Positions 16,366-24,213 of a stretch of DNA of 39,276 nucleotides are shown one piece after another. Below the pieces are notes generated by a model that saw only the letters and a list, made by a program, of their open reading frames with translations, was not told the DNA's origin and did not search any database. Every line of letters starts with the position of its first letter. Position 1 is the stretch's first letter. The stretch is taken from positions 1 to 39,276 of the forward strand of contig NZ_SISB01000055.1 in NCBI RefSeq assembly GCF_004310295.1. The letters run 5' to 3'. Position numbers and translations under genes: made by a program. Source of the stretch: Pseudomonas sp. BGI-2. GTDB lineage: Bacteria; Pseudomonadota; Gammaproteobacteria; Pseudomonadales; Pseudomonadaceae.

Positions 16366-17889
16366 ATGCGTCGTCTGACCCGCCCCGGCTGGCCCGGTAA
16401 CCTGCTGGCCGTGGCGGCCGGTGCACTCACCACCCTGGCCCTGGCGCCATTCGATATCTGGCCGCTGGCATTGCTGGCGGTCGGTTTCTTTTACGCCGGG
16501 TTGCGCGAACTGAGCCCCCGCCAGGCCTTGGGCCGTGGCTGGTGTTTCGGTTTCGGCCTGTTTGCCGCAGGCACCAGCTGGATCTACTACAGCATCCACA
16601 ACTTCGGCGGCGCTTCGGTGCTGCTGGCCGGTTTCCTGATGCTGATCTTCACGGCGGCGATTGCCTGGTTCTTCGCCCTGCCCGCCTGGATCTGGGCGCG
16701 GTGGCTGCGTCGTAACGAAGCACCGTTGGCGGATGCCTTGGCGTTTGCAGCGCTGTGGGTCGGCCAGGAAGCCTTTCGTGGCTGGTTTCTCACCGGTTTC
16801 CCGTGGCTCTACTCCGGTTACAGTCAGCTCGACGGCCCGTTGGCCGGGCTCGCACCGGTCGGCGGGATGTGGCTGATTTCCTTCACCCTGGCCCTGACGG
16901 CTGCGCTGATCTACAACGCAATGCGTCTGGTGCGCACAGGCCGTAAAGGTTTCATCGCCGCAGGCGTGTTGCTGCTGGTCGGACCTTGGGTGGCCGGCAT
17001 GGCATTGAAAGAGCACGCCTGGACCAGCCCGGCGGGCCCGGCACTGAGCGTCGCCGCCATTCAGGGCAATATCGAACAAAGCATGAAGTGGGACCCGGCG
17101 CAGCTCAACGCGCAGCTGGCGCTGTACCGCGACATGAGCTTCAGTTCCAAACGCGTCGATCTGCTGATTTGGCCGGAAACGGCCGTCCCGGTGCTCAAGG
17201 AGTCCGCCGAGGGCTACCTGAACATGATGGGAAATTTCGCCGCAGAGCGTAAGTCTGCGCTGATTACCGGCGTACCGATCCGCCAGGAAGTCCGCCACGA
17301 GAAACGCTTCTTCAACGGCATTACCGTCATCGGTGAAGGCGACGGCACTTATCTCAAGCAGAAGCTGGTGCCGTTTGGCGAATACGTTCCGTTGCAGGAT
17401 GTGTTGCGCGGGCTGATCGCGTTCTTCGACCTGCCGATGTCCGACTTTGCCCGCGGCCCGGCTGACCAGGCCATGCTGCAAGCCCAGGGCTATCAGATTG
17501 CGCCGTTCATCTGTTATGAAGTGGTCTACCCGGAATTCGCCGCCAGCCTGGCGGCTCGCAGTGATCTGCTGCTGACCATCAGCAACGACACCTGGTTCGG
17601 CACCTCCATCGGCCCGCTGCAACATTTGCAGATGGCGCAGATGCGCGCGCTTGAGGCGGGCCGCTGGATGATCCGCGCCACCAACAACGGCGTGACCGGC
17701 CTGATCAACCCGTTCGGTCAGATCACGGTGCAGATTCCGCAGTTCGAACGCGGCATCCTGTACGGCGAAGTCGTGCCAATGCACAACCTGACGCCTTACC
17801 TGCAATGGCGCTCGTGGCCGCTGGTCATCGTTTGCGTGTTGTTGTTTGGCTGGGCGCTGGTGGCGAGCCGGATGGCCAAAACCCTCTGA
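16366..17889 (+). CDS. lnt: Apolipoprotein N-acyltransferase
   Basis: A 507-residue inner-membrane enzyme that adds the third acyl chain to the N-terminal Cys of lipoproteins, needed for their export by Lol. About eight hydrophobic segments fill residues 12-210 and one lies near the C-terminus. The periplasmic nitrilase-like domain has the catalytic triad Glu271 (WPETAVPV), Lys333 (KQKLVPFGEY) and Cys383 (FICYEVVYP). AAGGATTG lies just before the ATG. Length agrees with E. coli Lnt (512). Several of its likely clients (LptE, SltB3, RlpA) are encoded in this same window. Confidence 0.97.
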   Translation: MRRLTRPGWPGNLLAVAAGALTTLALAPFDIWPLALLAVGFFYAGLRELSPRQALGRGWCFGFGLFAAGTSWIYYSIHNFGGASVLLAGFLMLIFTAAIAWFFALPAWIWARWLRRNEAPLADALAFAALWVGQEAFRGWFLTGFPWLYSGYSQLDGPLAGLAPVGGMWLISFTLALTAALIYNAMRLVRTGRKGFIAAGVLLLVGPWVAGMALKEHAWTSPAGPALSVAAIQGNIEQSMKWDPAQLNAQLALYRDMSFSSKRVDLLIWPETAVPVLKESAEGYLNMMGNFAAERKSALITGVPIRQEVRHEKRFFNGITVIGEGDGTYLKQKLVPFGEYVPLQDVLRGLIAFFDLPMSDFARGPADQAMLQAQGYQIAPFICYEVVYPEFAASLAARSDLLLTISNDTWFGTSIGPLQHLQMAQMRALEAGRWMIRATNNGVTGLINPFGQITVQIPQFERGILYGEVVPMHNLTPYLQWRSWPLVIVCVLLFGWALVASRMAKTL

Positions 17890-17903
17890 GACTGGAGGGC
17901 TTT

Positions 17904-17941
17904 TGTGGCGATGCGGCGTTCCGACAAGCCCCCTCGCCACA
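17904..17941. repeat. Single REP-like palindrome between lnt and the DUF218 gene
   Basis: TGTGGCGA (17904-17911) pairs with TCGCCACA (17934-17941). The interior, on the reverse strand, reads TTGTCGGAACGCCGCATCG. That interior resembles the TCGGATCGCCGCACCG core of the extended REP arms at 1181 and 25581, so it appears to belong to a related REP family. It lies between convergent genes. Confidence 0.7.
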
Positions 17942-17950
17942 GGTCACCCA

Positions 17951-18718
17951 TCACTTCTGTCGGTAAAACATCGAGTAACCGATCTGCCCCACCGCCTCAT
18001 TCACCAACTGCCCGCTCTGCCAGATCGACTTGAATTCCGGCATCCAGCCGCCCAGCGGTCGGGCATTGTCTACGCCTAGAAATCCCACCGGCGCCGGCAC
18101 CACTTCAAATCCCGCCTGCTGGAAACTCCAGACCGATCGCGGCATGTGCCAGGCCTGAGTGACCACCACTACCCGCTTGATTCCCTGCGGCAACAACACT
18201 TCAGCGCTGAACTGCGCGTTCTCCCAGGTCGTGCGGCTGCGCCCTTCCTGCCAACGCACGGTCACGCCGAAATCATCGAGCAACGAATCCGCCATCAACT
18301 TCGCTTCAGTGGGCGGCGTGCCGTAATGCAGGCCGCCGCTGGTAAGAATGGGCAACCCGGAAGCCTTGGCCAGGCGTGCTGCATAACGTTCACGCTCCAG
18401 ACCAATACCCGTCGGCTGATCAGCCCCCCAGGCAATATCGCCCCGCTCACGCCCGGAACCCAGCAGCACAATCGCATCCGCGCGCTGACCCAGACCGGCC
18501 CATTCCTCGCGCGCCAGTGGCGGCTCACTTTCCAGGGCCTTGGCGCCCCACTGCACGACTACCGGCAAACTCATCAAAAAGAAGCCGCCGAAACCCAAGG
18601 CAAAGCACACGCCCGCAAGCCTCGGCCTTGAGCGGCGCAACCACCACGCAAGAACCAGCAACAGCAAAAGAATGCCGGGCGGCAACAGAAGTTGTTTCAC
18701 GAAATAACGAAAAGGCAT
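17951..18718 (-). CDS. DUF218/YdcF-ElyC-type inner-membrane protein
   Basis: A 255-residue protein with two N-terminal membrane helices (about 8-27 and 33-55) and a DUF218 domain (about 80-245). Typical motifs are ADAIVLLGSGRERG, ILTSGGLHYG, EGRSRTTWENA and VVVTQAWHMPRSVWSFQQAG. The family includes SanA, YdcF and ElyC; ElyC affects envelope biogenesis at low temperature in E. coli, but the molecular activity is not established. GGAG lies seven bases before the ATG. It follows the small hypothetical gene on the same strand and converges with lnt. Confidence 0.85.
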   Translation of the reverse strand: MPFRYFVKQLLLPPGILLLLLVLAWWLRRSRPRLAGVCFALGFGGFFLMSLPVVVQWGAKALESEPPLAREEWAGLGQRADAIVLLGSGRERGDIAWGADQPTGIGLERERYAARLAKASGLPILTSGGLHYGTPPTEAKLMADSLLDDFGVTVRWQEGRSRTTWENAQFSAEVLLPQGIKRVVVVTQAWHMPRSVWSFQQAGFEVVPAPVGFLGVDNARPLGGWMPEFKSIWQSGQLVNEAVGQIGYSMFYRQK

Positions 18719-18824
18719 CGAGCATCTCCATAAGATGCCCGAAGCCTAAGTGGGTTGACGCAATGCGACAACAAATGCGGAAGGATTATGCTTTGAATAA
18801 ACCATGGGTCATGGCTTGCAGCCG

Positions 18825-19145
18825 TTACTTGAATTGCAGAGACCGGACCTTTTCCGAGTCCCTGCCAGGTGCCTTGTCCTTGAGCCAGATGACCTTGGCC
18901 GAACGTGGTGCGTCGAGTTGCTTCACTGCTGCGGACAAGCATCCGTGCGTCTCACGTTCACTGCGATCCAGATAGGCTTTGACCAGTTCAAACTCTGCGG
19001 GGCTCAACCCACGCAGTTCCAGCTCCAAGGGACGCTCATCGCGTAGCCGGTCAGCGGTTTTTGCAGCGTCCAGAGCCATCCCCAGACGATCGATCAGTCT
19101 TTCGTACAGCACCGGTTTCGTGACTTTTTGCTGTGACTCAACCAT
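18825..19145 (-). CDS. Conserved small hypothetical protein
   Basis: A 106-residue soluble, charged protein that I recognise only as a Pseudomonas gene usually found beside leuS. The central part ELRGLSPAEFELVKAYLDRS suggests helices. There is no signal peptide, membrane segment or catalytic motif. A good ribosome-binding site (GAGGTGAGGG directly before the ATG) and normal codon use argue for a real gene. It is divergent from leuS with about 257 bases between them, and may share a transcript with the DUF218 gene 106 bases downstream. Confidence 0.7.
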   Translation of the reverse strand: MVESQQKVTKPVLYERLIDRLGMALDAAKTADRLRDERPLELELRGLSPAEFELVKAYLDRSERETHGCLSAAVKQLDAPRSAKVIWLKDKAPGRDSEKVRSLQFK

Positions 19146-19402
19146 CCCTCACCTCATTGAAGATAAGAATCGCTCCCCATTTAGAGCTTAGCTTCCATGG
19201 ACAAACCGGCTGAGTGCCGCGACCAACGGCCCTCGGGGTGCAATCAGGGTTTCCCTCGGTAGAGCGCGGTCATGTATGCTACGGCGCTTCCTGTAACTCC
19301 ACTTCCAGCTCGTCTGGGCACCGAAACGCCAATTTGGCGTCGTCACCGCCCAGCGTTGCATTGAAGAGGATTAGGCCACCCCTATTCAGTTCAAAAGTAG
19401 CC

Positions 19403-22009
19403 ATGCACGAACAATATCAGCCCCGTGAAATCGAAGCCGCCGCCCAGTCGTTCTGGGATGAGCAAAAGTCCTTTGAAGTCAGTGAACAGCCAGGCAAGGA
19501 GACTTTCTACTGCCTGTCGATGTTCCCTTACCCCAGCGGCAAGCTACACATGGGGCACGTGCGCAACTACACCATCGGCGACGTGATCTCCCGCTACCAG
19601 CGCATGCAAGGCAAAAACGTCCTGCAACCCATGGGTTGGGACGCCTTCGGCATGCCGGCGGAAAACGCCGCGATGAAGAACAACGTAGCGCCCGCCAAGT
19701 GGACCTACGAAAACATCGCCTACATGAAAACCCAGCTACGCAGCCTGGGCCTGGCGGTGGACTGGTCCCGCGAAGTCACCACCTGCAAGCCTGATTACTA
19801 CCGCTGGGAACAATGGCTGTTCACTCGCCTGTTCGAAAAAGGCGTGATTTACAAAAAAAGCGGCACCGTGAACTGGGACCCGGTCGACCAGACCGTCCTG
19901 GCCAACGAACAGGTGATCGACGGTCGCGGCTGGCGTTCCGGCGCGCTGATCGAAAAGCGCGAAATCCCGATGTACTACTTCAAGATCACCGCCTACGCGG
20001 ATGAGCTGCTGGAGAGCCTCGACGAACTGACTGGCTGGCCTGAACAGGTCAAGACCATGCAGCGCAACTGGATCGGCAAGTCCCGTGGCATGGAAGTGCA
20101 GTTCCCGTACAACGTCGATTCCATTGGCGAAACCGGCGCGCTGAAGGTTTTCACCACCCGTCCGGACACCCTGATGGGCGCAACTTACGTTGCCGTGGCC
20201 GCCGAACATCATTTGGCCACCCTGGCCGCGCAGAACAACCCTGAGCTGCAAGCGTTCATCGCTGAATGCAAGGGCGGCAGCGTTGCCGAAGCCGACGTCG
20301 CCACGCAAGAGAAGAAAGGCCTGCCGACCGGCCTGTTCGTCGAGCACCCGCTGACCGGCGAAAAACTGCCGGTGTGGGTCGCCAACTACGTGCTGATGCA
20401 CTACGGCGATGGCGCGGTCATGGCTGTGCCGGCTCACGACGAACGTGATTTCGAGTTCGCCCACAAGTACGACCTGCCGATCAAATCGGTGGTGCGCACC
20501 AGCTCCGGCGAGACCAACCCGGCCCCGTGGCAAGACGCCTATGGCGAGCACGGCACGCTGATCAACTCCGATGAATTCGACGGTCTGGACTTCGAAGGTG
20601 CCTTCGACGCCATCGAAGTTGCGCTGATCAAGAAAAACCTCGGTGCCTCGCGTACCCAGTTCCGCCTGCGCGACTGGGGCATCAGCCGTCAGCGCTACTG
20701 GGGCTGCCCGATCCCGATCATTCACTGCACCACCTGCGGTGATGTGCCGGTCCCGGAAGATCAATTACCTGTGGTACTGCCGGAAGACGTGGTGCCGGAT
20801 GGCGCCGGTTCGCCCCTGGCGCGCATGCCCGAGTTCTACGAGTGCGCTTGCCCGAAATGCGGCCAGCCTGCCAAGCGTGAAACCGACACCATGGACACCT
20901 TCGTCGAGTCGTCGTGGTACTACGCCCGTTACGCCTCGCCGCACTATGAAGGCGGCCTGGTGGAAAAATCCGCGGCTGACCATTGGTTGCCAGTGGATCA
21001 GTACATCGGCGGTATCGAACACGCCATTCTTCACCTGCTCTACGCGCGTTTCTTCCACAAGCTGATGCGTGACGAAGGCCTGGTGAGCTCCAACGAGCCG
21101 TTCAAGAACCTGCTGACCCAAGGCATGGTGATCGCCGAGACTTACTATCGTCGCGAAGCCAATGGTGCTTACACCTGGTTCAACCCGGCCGACGTCGAAC
21201 TCGAACGCGACAGCAAGGCCAAGGTTATCAGCGCCAAGTTGATCGCAGACGGCCTGCCGGTGGAAATCGGCGGCACCGAGAAGATGGCCAAGTCGAAGAA
21301 CAACGGCGTCGACCCACAGTCGATGATTGACCAGTTCGGCGCAGACACCTGCCGCCTGTTCATGATGTTCGCCTCGCCACCTGACATGAGCGCGGAATGG
21401 TCCGACTCCGGAGTCGAAGGTTCGCACCGCTTCCTCAAGCGCGTCTGGCGCCTTGCTCAAGCGCACGTCACTCAGGGCCTGCCGGGCAAACTGGACGTCG
21501 CTAGCCTGAACGACGAACAGAAAGCCATTCGCCGTTCTATCCACTTGGCTATCAAGCAGGCCAGCCACGATGTCGGCCAGAACCACAAATTCAACACCGC
21601 CATCGCTCAGGTGATGACGCTGATGAACGTGCTGGAAAAAGCCGCGCAAGGCACCGAACAGGATCGCGCACTGGTTCACGACGGCCTGGAAGCCGTGACG
21701 TTGCTGCTGGCTCCGATCACCCCGCACATCAGCCACGAGCTGTGGAATCAATTGGGTCACGCTGGCCCAGTGATCGACGCCAGCTGGCCGGTGGTGGACG
21801 AAACCGCGCTGGTGCAGGACAGCCTGACGCTGGTCATCCAGGTCAACGGCAAGCTGCGCGGTCAGATCGAAATGCCGGCCACCGCGACTCGCGAAGAAGT
21901 CGAAGCTGCTGCCCGTATCAACGAGAACGTGCTGCGCTTCGTCGACGGCCTGACTATTCGTAAAGTGATTGTAGTGCCCGGGAAACTGGTCAATATCGTC
22001 GCCAGCTAA
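19403..22009 (+). CDS. leuS: Leucyl-tRNA synthetase
   Basis: An 868-residue class I aminoacyl-tRNA synthetase charging tRNA-Leu. The HIGH-type motif is HMGH (49-52, in PYPSGKLHMGHVRNYT) and the KMSKS-type motif is KMAKS (627-631). Between them is the CP1 editing domain (about 225-420) with TTRPDTLMGATY and VPAHDERDFEFA. Paired Cys motifs (CTTCGD and CACPKCGQ, about 440-495) suggest a zinc-binding insert. Length matches bacterial LeuRS (about 860). The frame is open from 19214, but MHEQYQPREIE is the family start. It leads the conserved leuS-lptE-holA set. Confidence 0.97.
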   Translation: MHEQYQPREIEAAAQSFWDEQKSFEVSEQPGKETFYCLSMFPYPSGKLHMGHVRNYTIGDVISRYQRMQGKNVLQPMGWDAFGMPAENAAMKNNVAPAKWTYENIAYMKTQLRSLGLAVDWSREVTTCKPDYYRWEQWLFTRLFEKGVIYKKSGTVNWDPVDQTVLANEQVIDGRGWRSGALIEKREIPMYYFKITAYADELLESLDELTGWPEQVKTMQRNWIGKSRGMEVQFPYNVDSIGETGALKVFTTRPDTLMGATYVAVAAEHHLATLAAQNNPELQAFIAECKGGSVAEADVATQEKKGLPTGLFVEHPLTGEKLPVWVANYVLMHYGDGAVMAVPAHDERDFEFAHKYDLPIKSVVRTSSGETNPAPWQDAYGEHGTLINSDEFDGLDFEGAFDAIEVALIKKNLGASRTQFRLRDWGISRQRYWGCPIPIIHCTTCGDVPVPEDQLPVVLPEDVVPDGAGSPLARMPEFYECACPKCGQPAKRETDTMDTFVESSWYYARYASPHYEGGLVEKSAADHWLPVDQYIGGIEHAILHLLYARFFHKLMRDEGLVSSNEPFKNLLTQGMVIAETYYRREANGAYTWFNPADVELERDSKAKVISAKLIADGLPVEIGGTEKMAKSKNNGVDPQSMIDQFGADTCRLFMMFASPPDMSAEWSDSGVEGSHRFLKRVWRLAQAHVTQGLPGKLDVASLNDEQKAIRRSIHLAIKQASHDVGQNHKFNTAIAQVMTLMNVLEKAAQGTEQDRALVHDGLEAVTLLLAPITPHISHELWNQLGHAGPVIDASWPVVDETALVQDSLTLVIQVNGKLRGQIEMPATATREEVEAAARINENVLRFVDGLTIRKVIVVPGKLVNIVAS

Positions 22010-22096
22010 TTGGATCAGGCGCCAGGCAAGCCTGGCGCCGAGTTAAACCTTTCGGGCCGCACGATCGGCCCACATGGTTTCAAGGGGAGCAACAAG

Positions 22097-22702
22097 ATGA
22101 TCAAACGCAATCTGCTGGTGATGGGCCTCGCAGTCCTGTTGAGCGCCTGCGGTTTCCAGCTGCGCGGCACCGGCACCAATGAAATGGCGATCAAGGAACT
22201 CGACTTGAGCGCCCGCAACGCTTACGGCGAAACCGTGACGCAATTGCGTCAGGTACTGCAAAGCAGCGGCGTCAAGGTTTACACCGGAGCGCCGTACAAA
22301 CTGGTGCTGACCGACGAGCAGGAAAGCCAGCGCATCCTCAGCTACGCCGGTGCTGGCCGTACTGGCGAATATCAGGTGAGCACCGTGCTGAGCTACGACA
22401 TCCGTGGCGCACAAAACCTGCCGCTGCTCAGCGACAAGCTCGAAGTGCAGAAAATCTTCATCCACGACGGCAACAACCTGGTGGGTTCCGACCAGGAAGC
22501 CAATACGGCGCGCGTAGAAACCCGTCGCGAGTTGGTTCAACGCATGATGCTGCGCCTGTCACAGCTCAGCCCGACTCAGTTGGAGCAGCTGCAACAGACC
22601 GCCGATGCCAAGGCAAAAGCCGAAGCCCAGGCACTGGAAGCTGCGCAGAAGGCTGAAGCGGAAACCCCGCGTCAGTCGCCCATCGAAATCCCGCAGCAAT
22701 AA
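22097..22702 (+). CDS. lptE: LPS-assembly lipoprotein LptE
   Basis: A 201-residue outer-membrane lipoprotein that plugs the LptD barrel and helps deliver lipopolysaccharide to the cell surface. The signal peptide ends at lipobox LLSAC with Cys18 as the lipidated residue, followed by GFQLRGTGTNEM. The C-terminus (about 165-201) is a Gln/Ala/Lys/Glu-rich helix and a Pro tail. AGGGGAG precedes the ATG at 22097; the open frame back to 22010 is just leuS-lptE spacer. It depends on Lnt, encoded 5 kb upstream, for maturation. Confidence 0.95.
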   Translation: MIKRNLLVMGLAVLLSACGFQLRGTGTNEMAIKELDLSARNAYGETVTQLRQVLQSSGVKVYTGAPYKLVLTDEQESQRILSYAGAGRTGEYQVSTVLSYDIRGAQNLPLLSDKLEVQKIFIHDGNNLVGSDQEANTARVETRRELVQRMMLRLSQLSPTQLEQLQQTADAKAKAEAQALEAAQKAEAETPRQSPIEIPQQ

Positions 22703-22707
22703 GACTT

Positions 22708-22729
22708 ACGGGGCGCCCAGGCGCCCCGT
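22708..22729. other. Very GC-rich hairpin between lptE and holA
   Basis: ACGGGGCGC (22708-22716) pairs perfectly with GCGCCCCGT (22721-22729) around the loop CCAG. It starts six bases past the lptE stop and ends 12 bases before the holA ATG. No T run follows, so it is not a standard intrinsic terminator. It could block RNA decay or affect access to the holA start. Confidence 0.7.
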
Positions 22730-22741
22730 TCGCCCTCTCTT

Positions 22742-23779
22742 ATGAAACTCGCGCCCGCCCAACTCGGTAAACACCTGCAAGGTGCCCTCGCGCCGGTCTA
22801 CATCATCAGTGGCGATGACCCACTGCTGTGTCAGGAAGCCGCCGACGCCATTCGTGCCGCCGCTCGCCAACAGGGCTTCGACGAACGCCAGGTCTTCGCC
22901 GCCGACGCCAGTTTCGACTGGGGTACGTTGCTGCAAGCCGGCGCCAGCATGTCGTTGTTCGCCGAAAAGCGCCTGCTGGAACTGCGCTTGCCGTCCGGCA
23001 AACCGGGTGACAAAGGTGCCGCCGCGTTCATCGAGTACTGCTCGCGCCCGGCCGAAGACACGGTGCTGCTGATCAGCCTGCCCAAGCTGGATGGCAGTGC
23101 GCAGAAAACCAAGTGGGGCAAGGCGCTGGTCGAAGGACAGCAGACGCAGTTCGTGCAGATCTGGCCGGTGGATGCCAACCAGTTGCCGAGCTGGATTCGT
23201 CAACGGTTGTCCCAGGCCGGGCTTTCTGCCAGCCAGGATGCCGTGGAGCTGATTGCCGCTCGGGTCGAAGGCAACCTGCTGGCCGCCGCCCAGGAAATCG
23301 AAAAACTCAAGCTGATGGCCGAAGGTGGCCAGATCACCGTTGAAACCGTGCAAGCGGCGGTGGCCGACAGCGCGCGCTTCGATGTCTTTGGCCTGACCGA
23401 TGCGATTCTCAACGGCGAAGCCGCCCATGCCCTGCGTATCCTCGAAGGGCTACGCGGTGAAGGCGTTGAACCACCCGTTATTCTCTGGGCGCTGGCCCGG
23501 GAGCTGCGTCTGCTGGCCAACCTTTCGCTGCAGTACAGCCAGGGTGTGCCACTGGACAAAGCCTTCAGCCAAGCCCGACCGCCGGTCTGGGACAAGCGCA
23601 AACCGCTGATGAGCAAAGCACTGCAACGCTACCCGGCGCAACGCTGGGCGCAGTTATTGCTGGAAGCCCAGCGCATCGACGCCCAGATCAAGGGCCAGGC
23701 CGCCGGGTCGCCGTGGATGAGTTTGAGTCGGTTGTCGTTGTTGATGGCCGGTCAAAGATTGTCGCTACCCGCCGAATAA
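22742..23779 (+). CDS. holA: DNA polymerase III delta subunit
   Basis: A 345-residue clamp-loader subunit that opens the beta sliding clamp. The N-terminal domain begins MKLAPAQLGKHL, with VYIISGDDPLLCQEAADAIR (about 19-38) as the typical delta AAA-like start. The central LEQ-type segment and the C-terminal collar domain (about 215-340, LARELRLLANLSLQYSQG) follow the family plan. Length agrees with E. coli HolA (343). The start codon lacks a Shine-Dalgarno sequence: the upstream bases are pyrimidine-rich (CCCTCTCTT) behind a strong hairpin. Confidence 0.95.
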   Translation: MKLAPAQLGKHLQGALAPVYIISGDDPLLCQEAADAIRAAARQQGFDERQVFAADASFDWGTLLQAGASMSLFAEKRLLELRLPSGKPGDKGAAAFIEYCSRPAEDTVLLISLPKLDGSAQKTKWGKALVEGQQTQFVQIWPVDANQLPSWIRQRLSQAGLSASQDAVELIAARVEGNLLAAAQEIEKLKLMAEGGQITVETVQAAVADSARFDVFGLTDAILNGEAAHALRILEGLRGEGVEPPVILWALARELRLLANLSLQYSQGVPLDKAFSQARPPVWDKRKPLMSKALQRYPAQRWAQLLLEAQRIDAQIKGQAAGSPWMSLSRLSLLMAGQRLSLPAE

Positions 23780-23801
23780 GGTTTTCGACTGCATAACGAC
23801 C

Positions 23802-23890
23802 ATTCGCGGGCAAGCCTCGCTCCTACGGGCCTGAGTCGACCCGCAAATTTGTGTACGACTCCAACCTGGAGCGAGGCTTGCCCGCGAAGG
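23802..23890. repeat. REPIN of the TTGCCCGCGAAG subtype
   Basis: Inverted REP arms (ATTCGCGGGCAAGCCTCGCT at the left, and GAGCGAGGCTTGCCCGCGAA at about 23869-23888) surround about 45 bases of spacer between holA and arfA. The right arm has a degraded outer end (CTGGAGCG in place of GTAGGAGCG). Confidence 0.88.
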
Positions 23891-23986
23891 CGTCCGAAAG
23901 GTCCTACGCAATGCGGGGACTAGACAGAACTCGAACTTCAGCAGATTATTTCCCCCGCAAAAACCACTCAATCGAGAGATCTGATC

Positions 23987-24151
23987 ATGAGCAAAAAGCC
24001 ATCCAGGCATGGCCCCAACAAGGCCAAATCCATCATCGCCCAGCCACTGTTCCGCAGCCGTCAGGAACGAGCCGGCAAGGGCAAAGGCAGCTACCGCCGC
24101 GAAGCCTTCCAGTCTAATAGCTGGGAGGCTTCTTACTTTCTGGCGGCCTGA
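23987..24151 (+). CDS. arfA: Alternative ribosome-rescue factor A
   Basis: A 54-residue basic protein beginning MSKKPSRHGPNKAKSIIAQ and containing LFRSRQERAGKGKGSYRR, which matches the ArfA family. ArfA binds the A site of ribosomes stalled on stop-less mRNA and recruits RF2, backing up tmRNA. In E. coli the arfA mRNA is itself made stop-less by RNase III cleavage or termination inside the gene. Here a 12-bp hairpin followed by a T-rich stretch (24101-24139) covers codons 39-49, before the TGA at 24149, so the same control is likely. GAGAG lies about eight bases before the ATG. I found the gene by reading the sequence; it sits between a REPIN and sltB3. Confidence 0.88.
   Translation: MSKKPSRHGPNKAKSIIAQPLFRSRQERAGKGKGSYRREAFQSNSWEASYFLAA
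24101..24139 (+). terminator. Terminator-like hairpin inside the arfA coding sequence
   Basis: GAAGCCTTCCAG (24101-24112) pairs with CTGGGAGGCTTC (24121-24132), with G-T pairs in the middle, around the loop TCTAATAG. It is followed by TTACTTTCT. Termination or RNase III cleavage here gives an arfA mRNA without a stop codon, the known basis of tmRNA control of ArfA. Confidence 0.75.
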
Positions 24152-24213
24152 AAGGCAAGCGCCCGCTCAACATGTTAAGGTCTGCACCTGATTCGTATTC
24201 CCTGGACCTGTGC

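Noticed and set aside
19146..19402. T-box or attenuator leader for leuS
   Set aside because: No T-box core sequence, no run of Leu codons in a short ORF and no terminator. Only a short ACGCC/GGCGT hairpin is seen near 19328-19342.
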